A DNA stretch of 64,000 nt from an uncultured Collinsella sp. (GCA_900541745.1 UQLA01000014.1:1-64000); one strand, 5' to 3'. Shown: positions 8,500 through 18,688, counted from the stretch's first letter. The notes: generated from the letters alone by a model not told the origin. Made by a program: numbers and translations.

Positions 8500-10524
8500 C
8501 TACATCAAGTTACAAACAGCTGCCGCGAAGGCTACGGGGTCCTCGGGGAGGATGCCCTCGACGAGCAGGGCCTGGTCGTAGAGCAGGCCGGAGTACTGCT
8601 TAATCTTGTCGGCGTCGCCCGCCTTCTGGGCAGCGACGAGCTTGGCGAAGACCGGGTGCTTGGCGTTGAGCTCGAGTACGCGCTGGCTCTTGGGCATACC
8701 GTCGGGCGTACCCTCGGGACCCTTCTGGAGCACCTTCTCCATCTCGAGCGAAAGCGGGCCCTCGGTGGTAATGCAGGCGGGGGCATCGGTCAGGCGCGCG
8801 GAGACGGCAACCTTCTCGACCTTGTCGCCGAGCGCCTCCTTCATGGCGTTAAAGAGGTTCTCGTTCTCCTTGGTGGCGTCCTCGGCCTCCTTCTTCTCGT
8901 CATCGGTCGCCAAGTCAAGATCGCCGGTGGCAACGTTCTTAAGCTCCAGGTGACGATCTTCGACCTCAGGCTCGGCACCATCGGCAACTGCCTTCTCGGC
9001 AGCCTCGCGAGCAGCGTCATCCTCGTAGACCTTGGGCATATCGGCAGCCACGTACTCACGCATGGCCTGGAAGGTGAACTCATCCACGTCCTGCGTCAGC
9101 AGCAGTACATCGTAGCCGCGGTCGAGCACGCCCTTCACGACGGGCATCTTGGCCAGACGCTCGCGCGAATCGCCGGCGGCATAGTAGATTGCCTTCTGGC
9201 CCTCGGGCATGCCCTTGGCATACTCGGCAAGGGTGATCATCTTCTGCTCCTTGGCAGACCAGAACAACAGCAGGTCGGCGAGCTCGTCGGCCTTCATGCC
9301 GTAGCTCGAGTAGATGCCGTACTTAAGACCGCGACCAAAATTCTCAAAGAACTTCTCGTATGCCTCGCGGTCGTTGTCGCGCATGTCCTCGAGATCGGCG
9401 GTAATCTTCTTCTCCACACGCTTGGCAATGGCCTTGAGCTGACGGTTCTGCTGCAGCGTCTCACGCGAAATATTGAGCGTCACGTCGGCAGAGTCCACAA
9501 CACCGCGCACAAAGTTGTAGTAGTCGGGCAGCAGGTCGTCGCACTTCTCCATAATCAGCACGTTGGAGCTGTAGAGCGCCAGGCCCTTCTCGTAGTCCTT
9601 GCTGTACAGATCGAACGGGGCGCGACCCGGCACAAACAGCAGTGCATCGTACTCAAGCGTACCCTCGGCATGGAAGCTGATAGTGCGCGCGGGATCGTCA
9701 AAGTCGTGGAACGTGGACTTATAGAACTCGTTGTAATCCTTCTGCTCAACGTCGGAGCTGCGCTTTTTCCAGATCGGCGTCATGGAGTTGATGGTCTCGA
9801 GCTCCTGATAGTCCTCGTACTCGGGCTTATAGTCGTCGCCGGCGTCCTCGGGCTTGGGCTTCTGGCGACTCTTGCTCACCATCATCTGGATCGGGTAGCG
9901 CACATAGTTGCTGTACTGCTGAATCAGGCTCTTGAGGCCCCACTCGGTCAGGAAGCGATCGTAGGTCTCGGCCTCGCCATCGGCATCGAGCTTCTCGTTC
10001 TCGCGCAGCGTCAGGATGACATCGGTACCGTGCTCAGCACGCTCGCCATCCTCGATGGTGTAGCCCTCAAGGCCGTCGGACTCCCAAACGTGGGCGGTAT
10101 CCTCGCCATAAGCGCGGCTGACGACCTTCACGTGGCTGGCGACCATAAAGGCGGAGTAGAAACCCACGCCAAACTGACCGATGATGTCGACATCGGAACC
10201 CTGCTGCTCGGCGTTCTCGGTCTTAAACTCCTCGGAGCCGGAATGGGCGATGGTGCCCAGGTTGCGCTCGAGCTCCTCGGCGGTCATGCCGATACCGTTA
10301 TCCGAAATAGTGATGGTGCGGGCGTCCTTATCAAAGGAAACACGGATGGCCAAGTCGCCCTGGTCGAGCTTGACACTCGGATCCTGAAGGCTCTTAAAGT
10401 TGAGCTTGTCGACGGCATCGCTCGCGTTGGAGATAAGCTCGCGCAGGAAGATTTCCTTATTGGTGTAGATGGAGTTGATCATGAGGTCGAGCAGTTTTTT
10501 GCTCTCGGTCTTAAATTGACGCAT
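8500..10524 (-). CDS. htpG: Molecular chaperone HtpG (Hsp90)
   Basis: 674-residue Hsp90-family ATPase that assists folding in the cytoplasm. The N-terminal Bergerat ATP-binding fold is complete: LRELISNASDAVDKL near residue 28, DNGIGMT near 80, GTIAHSGSEEF near 95 and GQFGVGFYSAFM near 118. The middle and C-terminal dimerisation domains follow, and total length is normal for bacterial HtpG. The ATG at 10524 has AAAGGA eight bases upstream. It is transcribed alone, with the hairpin cluster at 8308-8492 downstream. I looked for a CIRCE element in the 200 bp upstream and saw none. Confidence 0.97.
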   Translation of the reverse strand: MRQFKTESKKLLDLMINSIYTNKEIFLRELISNASDAVDKLNFKSLQDPSVKLDQGDLAIRVSFDKDARTITISDNGIGMTAEELERNLGTIAHSGSEEFKTENAEQQGSDVDIIGQFGVGFYSAFMVASHVKVVSRAYGEDTAHVWESDGLEGYTIEDGERAEHGTDVILTLRENEKLDADGEAETYDRFLTEWGLKSLIQQYSNYVRYPIQMMVSKSRQKPKPEDAGDDYKPEYEDYQELETINSMTPIWKKRSSDVEQKDYNEFYKSTFHDFDDPARTISFHAEGTLEYDALLFVPGRAPFDLYSKDYEKGLALYSSNVLIMEKCDDLLPDYYNFVRGVVDSADVTLNISRETLQQNRQLKAIAKRVEKKITADLEDMRDNDREAYEKFFENFGRGLKYGIYSSYGMKADELADLLLFWSAKEQKMITLAEYAKGMPEGQKAIYYAAGDSRERLAKMPVVKGVLDRGYDVLLLTQDVDEFTFQAMREYVAADMPKVYEDDAAREAAEKAVADGAEPEVEDRHLELKNVATGDLDLATDDEKKEAEDATKENENLFNAMKEALGDKVEKVAVSARLTDAPACITTEGPLSLEMEKVLQKGPEGTPDGMPKSQRVLELNAKHPVFAKLVAAQKAGDADKIKQYSGLLYDQALLVEGILPEDPVAFAAAVCNLM

Positions 10525-10683
10525 GTGCAGTCCTTTCGCGCTACCCCTGCCCGCAAAAACGGCCCGGTTGCCCGAGCCGCATCGCAGACCTGCTATGTTC
10601 AGACTTAGATTTTATAACCTATTAGCGCGCATATATACATACGGAATCGAAAAACTGTATGTTGGAATACCCGTGCGTCGATT

Positions 10684-10726
10684 GCCAAGGAGTGTCCCCG
10701 ACTGCCGGCAGAAAAGGAACGTCCCT
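10684..10726. repeat. GGAGTGTCCC/GGAACGTCCC motif pair
   Basis: AAGGAGTGTCCCC (from 10688) and AAGGAACGTCCCT (from 10714) flank the palindrome CTGCCGGCAG. It sits at the 3' end of the acetyltransferase gene and touches its stop codon. A similar GAACGTCCCC occurs near 8250. The remainder of 10525-10683 holds only the htpG promoter region, with no recognised -10/-35. Confidence 0.45.
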
Positions 10727-11225
10727 ATCTGTCGCCCATGCGCTTGGCCATCCAGGCGTGGGGCTGACCTTCGTCTTCGTAGTCCACCGGCGCGATCTGC
10801 GTGTAGCCGGCCTTGGCATAGAGCGGCAGCACGTACTCCTGCGCATGCAGCTTTATGAGCTTGGCGCCAGCATCGCGTGCAGCAGCATTGCTGGCCTCGA
10901 CAATCTTGCTCGCCAGACCGCGGCGACGCATTGAGGATAGCACCGCAACGCGGCCCATAATGTATGTCTCCCCCGCCGCGACACCTTCGTCCATATCGCA
11001 CGCCGGCGACACCGGGGCCTCTACATCTGCCGCGCGCTCCAGTTCCTCGGGAAACACGCGCGAGCAGCCGGTAAGTTGACCATCCACGTACAGCGTCACA
11101 TGAATGCAGTCAGAAGCCTCATCGATCTGGTCGAACTCGATTTCATAACCCTGTTCGTCCACAAAGACGGCGCGGCGCACCAACGACGCATCCTCAAAGC
11201 ATCCCGTCTTAATTTGAATATCCAT
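10725..11225 (-). CDS. GNAT family N-acetyltransferase
   Basis: 166-residue GNAT-fold acetyltransferase. The acetyl-CoA binding region reads MGRVAVLSSMRRRGLASKIVEA (about 90-110), with the R-x-x-G-x-A pyrophosphate loop. The C-terminal half has the usual KLHAQEYVLPLYAKAGY motif, and the N-terminal half (VFVDEQGYEIEFDQID) resembles the ElaA/YjcF-type subgroup. The acceptor substrate is not predictable. The start at 11225 has GGAGGGG six bases upstream. It lies between htpG and the Cps-type operon with no clear operon partner. Confidence 0.85.
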   Translation of the reverse strand: MDIQIKTGCFEDASLVRRAVFVDEQGYEIEFDQIDEASDCIHVTLYVDGQLTGCSRVFPEELERAADVEAPVSPACDMDEGVAAGETYIMGRVAVLSSMRRRGLASKIVEASNAAARDAGAKLIKLHAQEYVLPLYAKAGYTQIAPVDYEDEGQPHAWMAKRMGDR

Positions 11226-11264
11226 GGTCGCCCCTCCGTTCAAAGCAAACGTTAGGGACAGATT

Positions 11265-11915
11265 TTAGCGAAAATGAGCGCCTCGCACGCTAAACTTGGC
11301 CCGCGCCTTTGCCAGGCAATCGTAATGGCGAACATTGTGGGCGTCGCTTGCGATAAAGCTGTACAGGCCCTCGTCAAACAGGCGCTGCGCCGGCTTTTTC
11401 TCGCGACCAAAGCGCCCACCCGCAATAAAATCAGCCGAAGCCTGCAGTTTGCAACCCATATCGACCAGATGCTCGGCAATGCCCACATCCTTTTGAATAG
11501 CGCGATAACGCTCGGGATGGGCAATAATCACTTGGTAGCCGCGGCACTGTAGGTCGTAGATCGTGTTCTCGTATTCCTCAAAGTCATACGAATCGGCACG
11601 TGTCGAGAGCTCAAGCAAAAACTCATTCGACCCGTCAAAGTGCAGGCGATCGGCCCATTCGATGCCCAAATCCATGAGCTTGGCATGATTGACCTCAAAG
11701 CCCATCTGCAAATGCATATCGCCCGCATGCGCGCAAAGCAGTCGAAAGGCCTCCCACATTTTTTCAAAGTCAAAATATGGGTCCCGGCAGTGCGGCGTGC
11801 ACACCATGTGCGTTACGCCGACGGCGCGGGCCGCCTCGAGCATCGCCAAGCTTTGCTCGAGGTTCGCCGCGCCGTCGTCAACACCGGGCAGGATATGGCA
11901 GTGGATGTCTCTCAT
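11265..11915 (-). CDS. CpsB/YwqE-type PHP tyrosine phosphatase
   Basis: 216-residue manganese-dependent protein-tyrosine phosphatase of the PHP fold. It would dephosphorylate the partner tyrosine kinase encoded just upstream. Metal-binding motifs are visible: DIHCHILPGVDDGA at 3-16, CTPHCRDPYF near 40, E and H ligands in LGIEW... and IIAHPERY near 130, and SDAHN near 190. Length is slightly below the ~245 of typical CpsB proteins. The ATG at 11915 has GAGGGCG upstream and lies 25 bases after the kinase stop codon, so it is the third gene of the chain-length operon. No glycosyltransferase genes follow. Confidence 0.88.
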   Translation of the reverse strand: MRDIHCHILPGVDDGAANLEQSLAMLEAARAVGVTHMVCTPHCRDPYFDFEKMWEAFRLLCAHAGDMHLQMGFEVNHAKLMDLGIEWADRLHFDGSNEFLLELSTRADSYDFEEYENTIYDLQCRGYQVIIAHPERYRAIQKDVGIAEHLVDMGCKLQASADFIAGGRFGREKKPAQRLFDEGLYSFIASDAHNVRHYDCLAKARAKFSVRGAHFR

Positions 11916-11940
11916 ATCGCCCTCTTATCTGCGTCGTTGC

Positions 11941-12696
11941 TTATTTCTTAAAGCGTTTCGCCTTCGCAGGGGTGCCCGTTGCAGCCGCTCCGCCGACAGC
12001 GGGATTGACCCCAGCCGCAGCGTCGTTCTGCCCCTTATCCCCGCCATAATACGAGTAATAGTAGTCGTGGCTCGAAGTCTCGCAGCAGTTCATGACCGTA
12101 CCGATCACGTTGACCTCGGCCTTGTTGAGCTGATCGAAAGCAGCGAGGATCTCATTGCGCTTGGCAAAGTCCTGACGGATGACATAGATGGTGCCGTCGG
12201 TGATCGCAGCGACTTCGGCAGCGTCAACGAACGTACCCACAGGCGGCGTATCAAAGATGACGTACTGGTACTTTTCCTCCAGCGCGGCGACAAGCTTGGC
12301 AAAGCGGCGCGAGGCGATGATGTCTGCCGGATTGGGAATGCGCGGCTCGGCGTCGAGGAAGAAGAGGTTGGGCTGGTCGGTGACGATAACGGCCTCATCG
12401 ATCGACATCTGATCGGAAAGAACGGCGTACAGGCCGCCGGCACGATGGATGCCCAGCATGTTGGCAAGCGTACGATGGCGCATGTCGCACTCAACGAGCA
12501 GAACGCTCTTGCCGCTGGTTGCGATGGCCTGGGCCAAGTTGAACGCAATGGTGGACTTGCCCTCGTTGGGAATGGAGGAGGTCACCGTAATGGACTTGAT
12601 GGGCGTATCGACACTCGCAAAGCGAATGTTGGCGAGCAGCGTCTTGGCTGCGTTGTCAAAGGCGAGGGTATCGCCGGTTTTCTTTTTACGGGCCAT
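11941..12696 (-). CDS. CpsD/YwqD-type tyrosine kinase
   Basis: 251-residue bacterial tyrosine kinase (BY-kinase) that partners a separate membrane activator, as in Gram-positive capsule or exopolysaccharide systems. Walker A is SSIPNEGKST (40-49), Walker A' is VLLVECDMRH (65-74) and Walker B is YVIFDTPP (145-152). A C-terminal tyrosine cluster, DYYYSYY at 211-217, is the expected autophosphorylation tail. After it comes an unusual alanine/glycine-rich stretch ending in lysines. Its ATG lies three bases after the stop of the CpsC-type gene. Activity would set polymer length or export together with CpsC and CpsB. Confidence 0.9.
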   Translation of the reverse strand: MARKKKTGDTLAFDNAAKTLLANIRFASVDTPIKSITVTSSIPNEGKSTIAFNLAQAIATSGKSVLLVECDMRHRTLANMLGIHRAGGLYAVLSDQMSIDEAVIVTDQPNLFFLDAEPRIPNPADIIASRRFAKLVAALEEKYQYVIFDTPPVGTFVDAAEVAAITDGTIYVIRQDFAKRNEILAAFDQLNKAEVNVIGTVMNCCETSSHDYYYSYYGGDKGQNDAAAGVNPAVGGAAATGTPAKAKRFKK

Positions 12697-12699
12697 GGA

Positions 12700-13356
12700 T
12701 TACTTACCGCCCTTCACAACGGGGAAACGGCCGATGACGGGCACGCCGAGCAGCTCGACGGCGTCATCGACAGAACGGACGCGCGTGTTGAGCATGTCGA
12801 GCAGCACAACAATCGCGACAGCGACAAACAGACCGGCCAGAGCGGCAACTGCAATGTAGAGCTTGCGGTTGGGGCCGCTGGGCTGGGTGGGAACCTTTGC
12901 CTTGTCGATGACGTTGACGGCCTGGGCGGCGTCGACGTCCTGGGCGACGGTAGAAACCGAGTTGGCCATGGCGTTGGCGACAGCGGCAGCGCCATCGGGG
13001 CTGGCACCGGTCACAGACAGCGAGATAACGCGGGTCGTGGTCTCGCTCGTAACGCTTACCTTATAGTCGGCCAGGCTGGAAAGGCCCAGCTCCTTGGCGG
13101 CACCGCTCTTGACGCTATCGCTGTCGAGCAGCGTGGCGATGTCGTTGGAGAGCATCTGGCTTGCAGACAGATCGTTGTAGTAGCTCGTCTGGCTGCCATC
13201 GGTCTTGGCGAGAATGTACATGCTCGTCGTGGCGGTGTAGGTGTTGTCCATCATGGTGAAGGAGACGACGCCCATGGCGATCGCGCAGACCACCGGAAGG
13301 GCGATGACCAGCTTGAGGTGCTTTTTTAGCAGCTGGAACAGTTCAAGAAGGGTCAT
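12700..13356 (-). CDS. CpsC/Wzz-type chain-length and kinase activator protein
   Basis: 218-residue membrane protein with two helices (about 16-36 and 168-190) enclosing an extracytoplasmic domain, the Wzz/CpsC plan. A proline-containing segment (KVPTQPSGPNRK) precedes helix 2 as in the family, and the short cytoplasmic tail would bind and activate the BY-kinase encoded next. It is the first gene of the operon; the ATG at 13356 has GAAAGG upstream. The 170 bp before it, up to the PhoR-like gene, is AT-richer and should hold the promoter; a TATTAT-like -10 on the minus strand near 13400 is the only candidate I see. Confidence 0.87.
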   Translation of the reverse strand: MTLLELFQLLKKHLKLVIALPVVCAIAMGVVSFTMMDNTYTATTSMYILAKTDGSQTSYYNDLSASQMLSNDIATLLDSDSVKSGAAKELGLSSLADYKVSVTSETTTRVISLSVTGASPDGAAAVANAMANSVSTVAQDVDAAQAVNVIDKAKVPTQPSGPNRKLYIAVAALAGLFVAVAIVVLLDMLNTRVRSVDDAVELLGVPVIGRFPVVKGGK

Positions 13357-13528
13357 GCAGCTTGCCTTTCATTTCCCTAGTTCGTATCGACAAAACTGCT
13401 CGTATAATATCGTATCTTTCTGCCATGTCCGAACTCTATACATAAGATACAGCGTCCGCGTGTAAGTTGCGCAACAACTAACGCGGCAGCGGAGGCGCAT
13501 CGTCTAATCCTCGATTTTTGCCATACCG

Positions 13529-14953
13529 CTACGCGAACGGTCCCTCTTGTTGCACGGGAAACGTTACCGAAATGGTGGTTCCCACGCCCGGTTCACTCGA
13601 CAGATCAATCGCGGCATGATGGTACAGAGCGGCGTGCTTGACGATCGCCAAGCCCAGGCCGGTTCCGCCACGCGCCTTAGAACGACTCTTGTCCACACGG
13701 TAAAAACGCTCGAACACTTTACCCTGCTCCTCGGGCGCAATACCGATACCCGTGTCGGCAACAGATAGGTACGGATGGCCCTCATCGTTGGTCCCGCAGC
13801 GCAGCGTGACCGTACCGCCAGGTCGGTTGTAGCGAATGGCGTTGCTCGCCAGGTTATAGATCAGCTCGTCGATCAGGCGCGACACGCCTTCGATCACCAC
13901 GGGCTTCGTCTCGTGCCCAATGGTCACATTCGACTGCCGGGCAACCTGCTCAAGACGATGTTCTACCGTCAACATGGCGCGAGAGAGCTCGATGGGCTCT
14001 GTGGACCCAATGGGCACCGCCTCGCCATCGCTCGCACGCTCCGCCTCATCCAAGTTGGAAAGCGTGAGGATGTCGTTGACGAGCGCTGCCAGGCGGCCCG
14101 CCTCGCGGTAGATGCGGCCGCCAAAGTTGCGCAGGTCATCCTCGCCCTCAACCATGCCGTTTGCAATAAGCTCGGCATAGCCCGAAATCGCGGTAAGCGG
14201 GGTCTTGAGCTCATGAGTGATATTGGCCGTGAACTCGCGACGCATGCGGTCGTTATCGGCCAGCACTGCCATCTGGCGTTTAAGCTCCTGGCGCTGCGAC
14301 TCAATGCGCTCGAGCATGGGAACCATCTCGGTGTAGGCATGTTCATAGCTGCGGCGCGGGTGGTCCAGATTGACCTCTTGCAGCGGCGCAATAATGGCAC
14401 GGGATTCGCGGCGCGCAAGGAAAAACGAGAGCACCGCGCCCGCCGCCGCAATAAGCAGCATCGGCGCCACCAGCGAAAGCAAAATCGCCGCGACGCCAGG
14501 CTGGGCCTGTGCCAAACGAACAACCTGACCGTTATCAAGGGCGACGGCGCGATATAGCATAATCTCATCGAGCGTGGTGCTCGAGCGCTCCGCGGAGCCC
14601 GAACCGCTCTCAAGGGCCTCAATGACCTCGGGGCGATCGCCATGGTTGGGCAACGCGGAAGGAGACGCCTCGTTGTCATAGGCGACCGATCCATCCCTGT
14701 TGATCAGCGTGATACGAAGGTCCTCGCGATCGAGGCTTCGCAAGAATGCGATGGGTTCTTTTTGCTCGTTTAAGGCGGCGGCAATAAGCTCGGTTTCTTG
14801 CGAAAGATTGGCACTCGTGGCATCTGCCAAAGTGTTTTGCACAAAGAACGCGCCCAACACCGTAAACGCCAAAATGACGGACATAGCGCAGACAAATATC
14901 GTCGCAAACACGCGATGCGAGAGCGTGTGTTTTCCCTGAGGGGCAAAGACCAC
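13529..14953 (-). CDS. PhoR-like sensor histidine kinase
   Basis: 474-residue membrane histidine kinase. Helix 1 (about 15-38), an extracellular sensor segment (40-152), helix 2 (about 155-180), a linker, then the catalytic core with H247 in ITHELKTPL, an N box at LASNAIRYNRPGG and G boxes in DTGIGIAPEEQGKVFERF and GGTGLGLAI. It starts with GTG at 14953, with GGAGGAG upstream, three bases after the response regulator stop, so the pair is co-translated. Linkage to pstB points to phosphate sensing; that role is inference from context. The sensor domain itself is not informative. Confidence 0.9.
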   Translation of the reverse strand: MVFAPQGKHTLSHRVFATIFVCAMSVILAFTVLGAFFVQNTLADATSANLSQETELIAAALNEQKEPIAFLRSLDREDLRITLINRDGSVAYDNEASPSALPNHGDRPEVIEALESGSGSAERSSTTLDEIMLYRAVALDNGQVVRLAQAQPGVAAILLSLVAPMLLIAAAGAVLSFFLARRESRAIIAPLQEVNLDHPRRSYEHAYTEMVPMLERIESQRQELKRQMAVLADNDRMRREFTANITHELKTPLTAISGYAELIANGMVEGEDDLRNFGGRIYREAGRLAALVNDILTLSNLDEAERASDGEAVPIGSTEPIELSRAMLTVEHRLEQVARQSNVTIGHETKPVVIEGVSRLIDELIYNLASNAIRYNRPGGTVTLRCGTNDEGHPYLSVADTGIGIAPEEQGKVFERFYRVDKSRSKARGGTGLGLAIVKHAALYHHAAIDLSSEPGVGTTISVTFPVQQEGPFA

Positions 14954-14956
14954 GGA

Positions 14957-15685
14957 TTACTCCTCCGATGCGGCGTCCGCAATGCCGGCATCTTCGGTAT
15001 CGCTACCAGCGGAAGGCTCGGCCAGGCGATAACCCACGCCGCGCACCGTCTCGATAGCGCCGGCACGCTCGCCGAGCTTTTGTCGAAGCGTCTGCACGTG
15101 AACGTCGACGGTACGTGAGCCGCCATCGAAGTCCCAGCCCCACACGCTCTGCAGCAGCGACTCGCGGGTAAAGACCACGCCGGGCTTGCGCATAAGATAT
15201 TCGAGCAAATCGAACTCGCGCAAGGTGAGTTTGAGCGGCTCGCCGGCAACGGTCACTTCGCGATGGCTGGGCGAAAGTACGATATCGCCCACGCTGAGCA
15301 CATCGCTCGCCTGCTTGACCATGCCGCCGCGGCGCAGCAGCGCACGGCAACGGCTAGCGAGTTCCATAAGCGAGAACGGCTTGGTCAGGTAATCGTCGGC
15401 ACCGCCATCGAGCGCCATGACCTTGTCGAGCTCGGTGTCCTTGGCGGTGAGCATCATAATGGGCACCGTCGCCGTCAGGCGATCGGCACGCAGGCGACGC
15501 ATAATCGCCAAGCCGTCGGTATCGGGCAGCATGATGTCGAGCAGCACAGCATCGGGCACCCGTCGCGCCACGGCGGCCTTAAACTCGCCATCGCACGAAA
15601 AGCCCTCGGCCTCGATTCCCTGCTTGCGCAGTGCGTAGACCGTCAAATCCCTGATGTTGTCATCGTCCTCGACGTAATAGATCAT
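14957..15685 (-). CDS. PhoB-like OmpR-family response regulator
   Basis: 242 residues: a receiver domain with acidic pocket EDDD near the N-terminus and phospho-acceptor D50 in LLDIMLPD, followed by an OmpR/PhoB winged-helix DNA-binding domain (about 125-225) with the usual RESLLQSVWG and RTVDVHVQTLRQKLG segments. The start at 15685 is chosen because GAGGGG lies six bases upstream; a longer in-frame start at 15709 lacks this. Downstream of pstB and upstream of its kinase, it is the likely regulator of phosphate-starvation genes. The last 20 residues are a charged, acidic tail. Confidence 0.9.
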   Translation of the reverse strand: MIYYVEDDDNIRDLTVYALRKQGIEAEGFSCDGEFKAAVARRVPDAVLLDIMLPDTDGLAIMRRLRADRLTATVPIMMLTAKDTELDKVMALDGGADDYLTKPFSLMELASRCRALLRRGGMVKQASDVLSVGDIVLSPSHREVTVAGEPLKLTLREFDLLEYLMRKPGVVFTRESLLQSVWGWDFDGGSRTVDVHVQTLRQKLGERAGAIETVRGVGYRLAEPSAGSDTEDAGIADAASEE

Positions 15686-15749
15686 GTTGAACCCCTCTGC
15701 GGCCGGCATGACCGCATCTTAACCCTAAAGGCGCCTGCACTAGATGGTA

Positions 15750-16625
<876 letters not shown>

Positions 16626-16728
16626 ACCGCATACCTCCATATCGATATCAATTCAGCAGTATCGATAGTAGAAATCGCGGCTCATACGCACGTGAGCGCA
16701 TTGTCAAGTGTTTGTAAGGGCACCTTGA

Positions 16729-17967
16729 CTATTCCGCCGGCAACTCGATGGTAAATATCGTGTGCTCGGGCGTCGATTCGCACGCGATCGTGCCGCCGTG
16801 CGCTGTAACGATCTCCTTGGCGATGGCAAGGCCAAGCCCGGCGCCACCGCGATTGGTCGCACGTGCCGCGTCCAGGCGATAGAACTTCTCAAAGATTACC
16901 TTGAGCTTAGCCGCAGGAATCGGGTCACCATGGTTAATAAAGCGAATTCGCACGCCACCGTCATCTTGGCGCCCAGCCTCAATCGTGATGGTCGATCCTT
17001 CGTAGCTATAGGCGATGGCGTTTTTCATGATGTTGTTGAACACGCGAGCCATCTTGTCGCCATCCACAAGTACCGTCAGATCCTCGCGCACATCAACTTG
17101 GACATCTTTGTGCTGCTCGTTGAGAATGGGATAGAACTCATCGGCAACCTGCGCCAGTAGCAATCCCAGGTCGACGTAGCCGCGCGTAAGCACAATATCG
17201 TGGAAGTCAAAGCGCGTGATATCAAAGAACTCCTCAATAAGCGCATCGAGTCGGTGCGCCTTGTCGAGCGCCACGCCCGTAAAGTGTGCGCGCTGCTCAA
17301 CCGGCAGGTCGGGTGCCTCCTGCAACAGCGAGAGGTAGCCCACCACGCTGGCAAGCGGTGTGCGCAGGTCATGCGCCAAGTATGTGACCAAGTCGTCCTT
17401 GCGATGCGACTCGTCGCGTAGGGCCTGCTGCACCTTACGCTCGCGATCGCGCACGCGGTTGAGCGCACCCTCGACCTCCAGGAAGTCGCCGTCGATGTTA
17501 TCCCAGGCGTCAGGATGATCGATCAGGCGGTCCTGAATACGGGCGGCAAGCACGCGGTCGGAATGCCGCTCACCCTGCTCATAGCCCTGGTAGTACAGAG
17601 CGCGGCCGCAAAAGAACAGGACGCACACGGCGAGCGCCAAGACAAAGCCAAGCATGTTGAATACAAAGCCGGCATCGAACAGCACCGGTCCCTCAATGCC
17701 ACCGAGCGCCATGGCGCCGATCGCCAGCGTCATGGCCCACGCGGCACCGCCGATCACCACGCAACGGCGCACGATTTCAAAGCGATCGATCAGCAAGAAG
17801 CCGATGAGTAGCACCGCCAAGATACCGGCGATGTTACCAATGCCGATTAGCAGCAGACTCAGCAAAAAGAGCAGCACCGTCGCAAGTGTGCGATTATCGA
17901 CGACCGCCCTTACGTATTCAAAGAGCCGATCGGGCACCTCAAACGCCTGCTTATCGTCTTTTGTCAT
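16729..17967 (-). CDS. VanS-like sensor histidine kinase
   Basis: 412 residues with four predicted helices in the first 120 positions and very little extracellular sequence, then H199 in YLAHDLRTPL, an N box at IMKNAIAYSY and G boxes ending GGAGLGLAIAKEIV. The HDLRTPL H-box and membrane-embedded sensor resemble VanS and other envelope-stress kinases. The start at 17967 is chosen over the ATG at 17973 because the GAGG site is properly spaced only for the former. It follows its response regulator by 25 bases. The divergent neighbour is a D,D-carboxypeptidase, so cell-wall sensing is plausible but inferred. Confidence 0.87.
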   Translation of the reverse strand: MTKDDKQAFEVPDRLFEYVRAVVDNRTLATVLLFLLSLLLIGIGNIAGILAVLLIGFLLIDRFEIVRRCVVIGGAAWAMTLAIGAMALGGIEGPVLFDAGFVFNMLGFVLALAVCVLFFCGRALYYQGYEQGERHSDRVLAARIQDRLIDHPDAWDNIDGDFLEVEGALNRVRDRERKVQQALRDESHRKDDLVTYLAHDLRTPLASVVGYLSLLQEAPDLPVEQRAHFTGVALDKAHRLDALIEEFFDITRFDFHDIVLTRGYVDLGLLLAQVADEFYPILNEQHKDVQVDVREDLTVLVDGDKMARVFNNIMKNAIAYSYEGSTITIEAGRQDDGGVRIRFINHGDPIPAAKLKVIFEKFYRLDAARATNRGGAGLGLAIAKEIVTAHGGTIACESTPEHTIFTIELPAE

Positions 17968-17992
17968 GTCCATGTCCTCGCTAACAAAGGCG

Positions 17993-18688
17993 TTATTCGA
18001 TGATATAGCCGACGCCCCAAACGTTTTTGATAAAACGCGGCTTCTGAGCGTCGTCACCGATCTTTTCGCGCAGGTGACGAATGTGCACCATCACCGTATT
18101 GTTGGAGCCGGGCATAAAGTCCTCGTTCCACACCGCGCGGAACAGGTCCTCCACGGGCACTACGCTGCCGCGATGCTCGGCCAGATACAGCAAGATGGAA
18201 TACTCGATGGGCGTGAGGCGCACCGGCGCACCGTCCACCGTCACGGAGCGAGCGTCACGGTTGATCTCGAGGCCATCGAGCTGGAGGGTCGGCGACTCGG
18301 TCGCCTGCGCGCGGCTACCGTAGCTGGTGTAGCGGCGCAACTGAGCATGAACGCGCGCGATGAGTTCCAGCGGGCGGAACGGCTTGACCACGTAATCGTC
18401 CGCGCCAAGAGAAAGGCCTTCGATCTTATCCTGCTGGGCATCGCGTGCCGTCAACATAATTACGGGATAGGTATGGCTGGCACGGATGGTACGCAGCAGC
18501 TCAAAGCCGTCGATATCGGGCAGCATGACGTCGAGCAGTGCCAGGTCAAACTCTTGCTCCAGGATTGCCTTGGCCGCATCGGCCCCGCTGTAGGCGATTT
18601 GGACGTCAAAGCCCTCCTTTGTAAGGTAGATACCAACCAGGTCGGCGATGGCCTTCTCGTCATCAACTACCAGTATGCGCTCGTTCAT
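17993..18688 (-). CDS. VanR-like OmpR-family response regulator
   Basis: 231 residues. Receiver domain with DDE at 9-11 and phospho-acceptor D53 in LLDVMLPD; C-terminal winged helix with EDLFRAVWNEDF and NNTVMVHIRHLREKIG, close to VanR-type regulators. The ATG at 18688 has GAGGAG six bases upstream. It heads the minus-strand run VanR-VanS-pstB-PhoB-PhoR and is divergent from the D,D-carboxypeptidase gene, with a 200-bp shared promoter region. Confidence 0.9.
   Translation of the reverse strand: MNERILVVDDEKAIADLVGIYLTKEGFDVQIAYSGADAAKAILEQEFDLALLDVMLPDIDGFELLRTIRASHTYPVIMLTARDAQQDKIEGLSLGADDYVVKPFRPLELIARVHAQLRRYTSYGSRAQATESPTLQLDGLEINRDARSVTVDGAPVRLTPIEYSILLYLAEHRGSVVPVEDLFRAVWNEDFMPGSNNTVMVHIRHLREKIGDDAQKPRFIKNVWGVGYIIE

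Noticed and set aside
8656..10608. 650-residue open frame opposite htpG
   Set aside because: It is an antisense shadow of htpG caused by high GC third positions; the product is a low-complexity Leu/Val/Gly-rich string with no domain.
10525..10620. CIRCE (HrcA) element upstream of htpG
   Set aside because: No TTAGCACTC-N9-GAGTGCTAA sequence is present.
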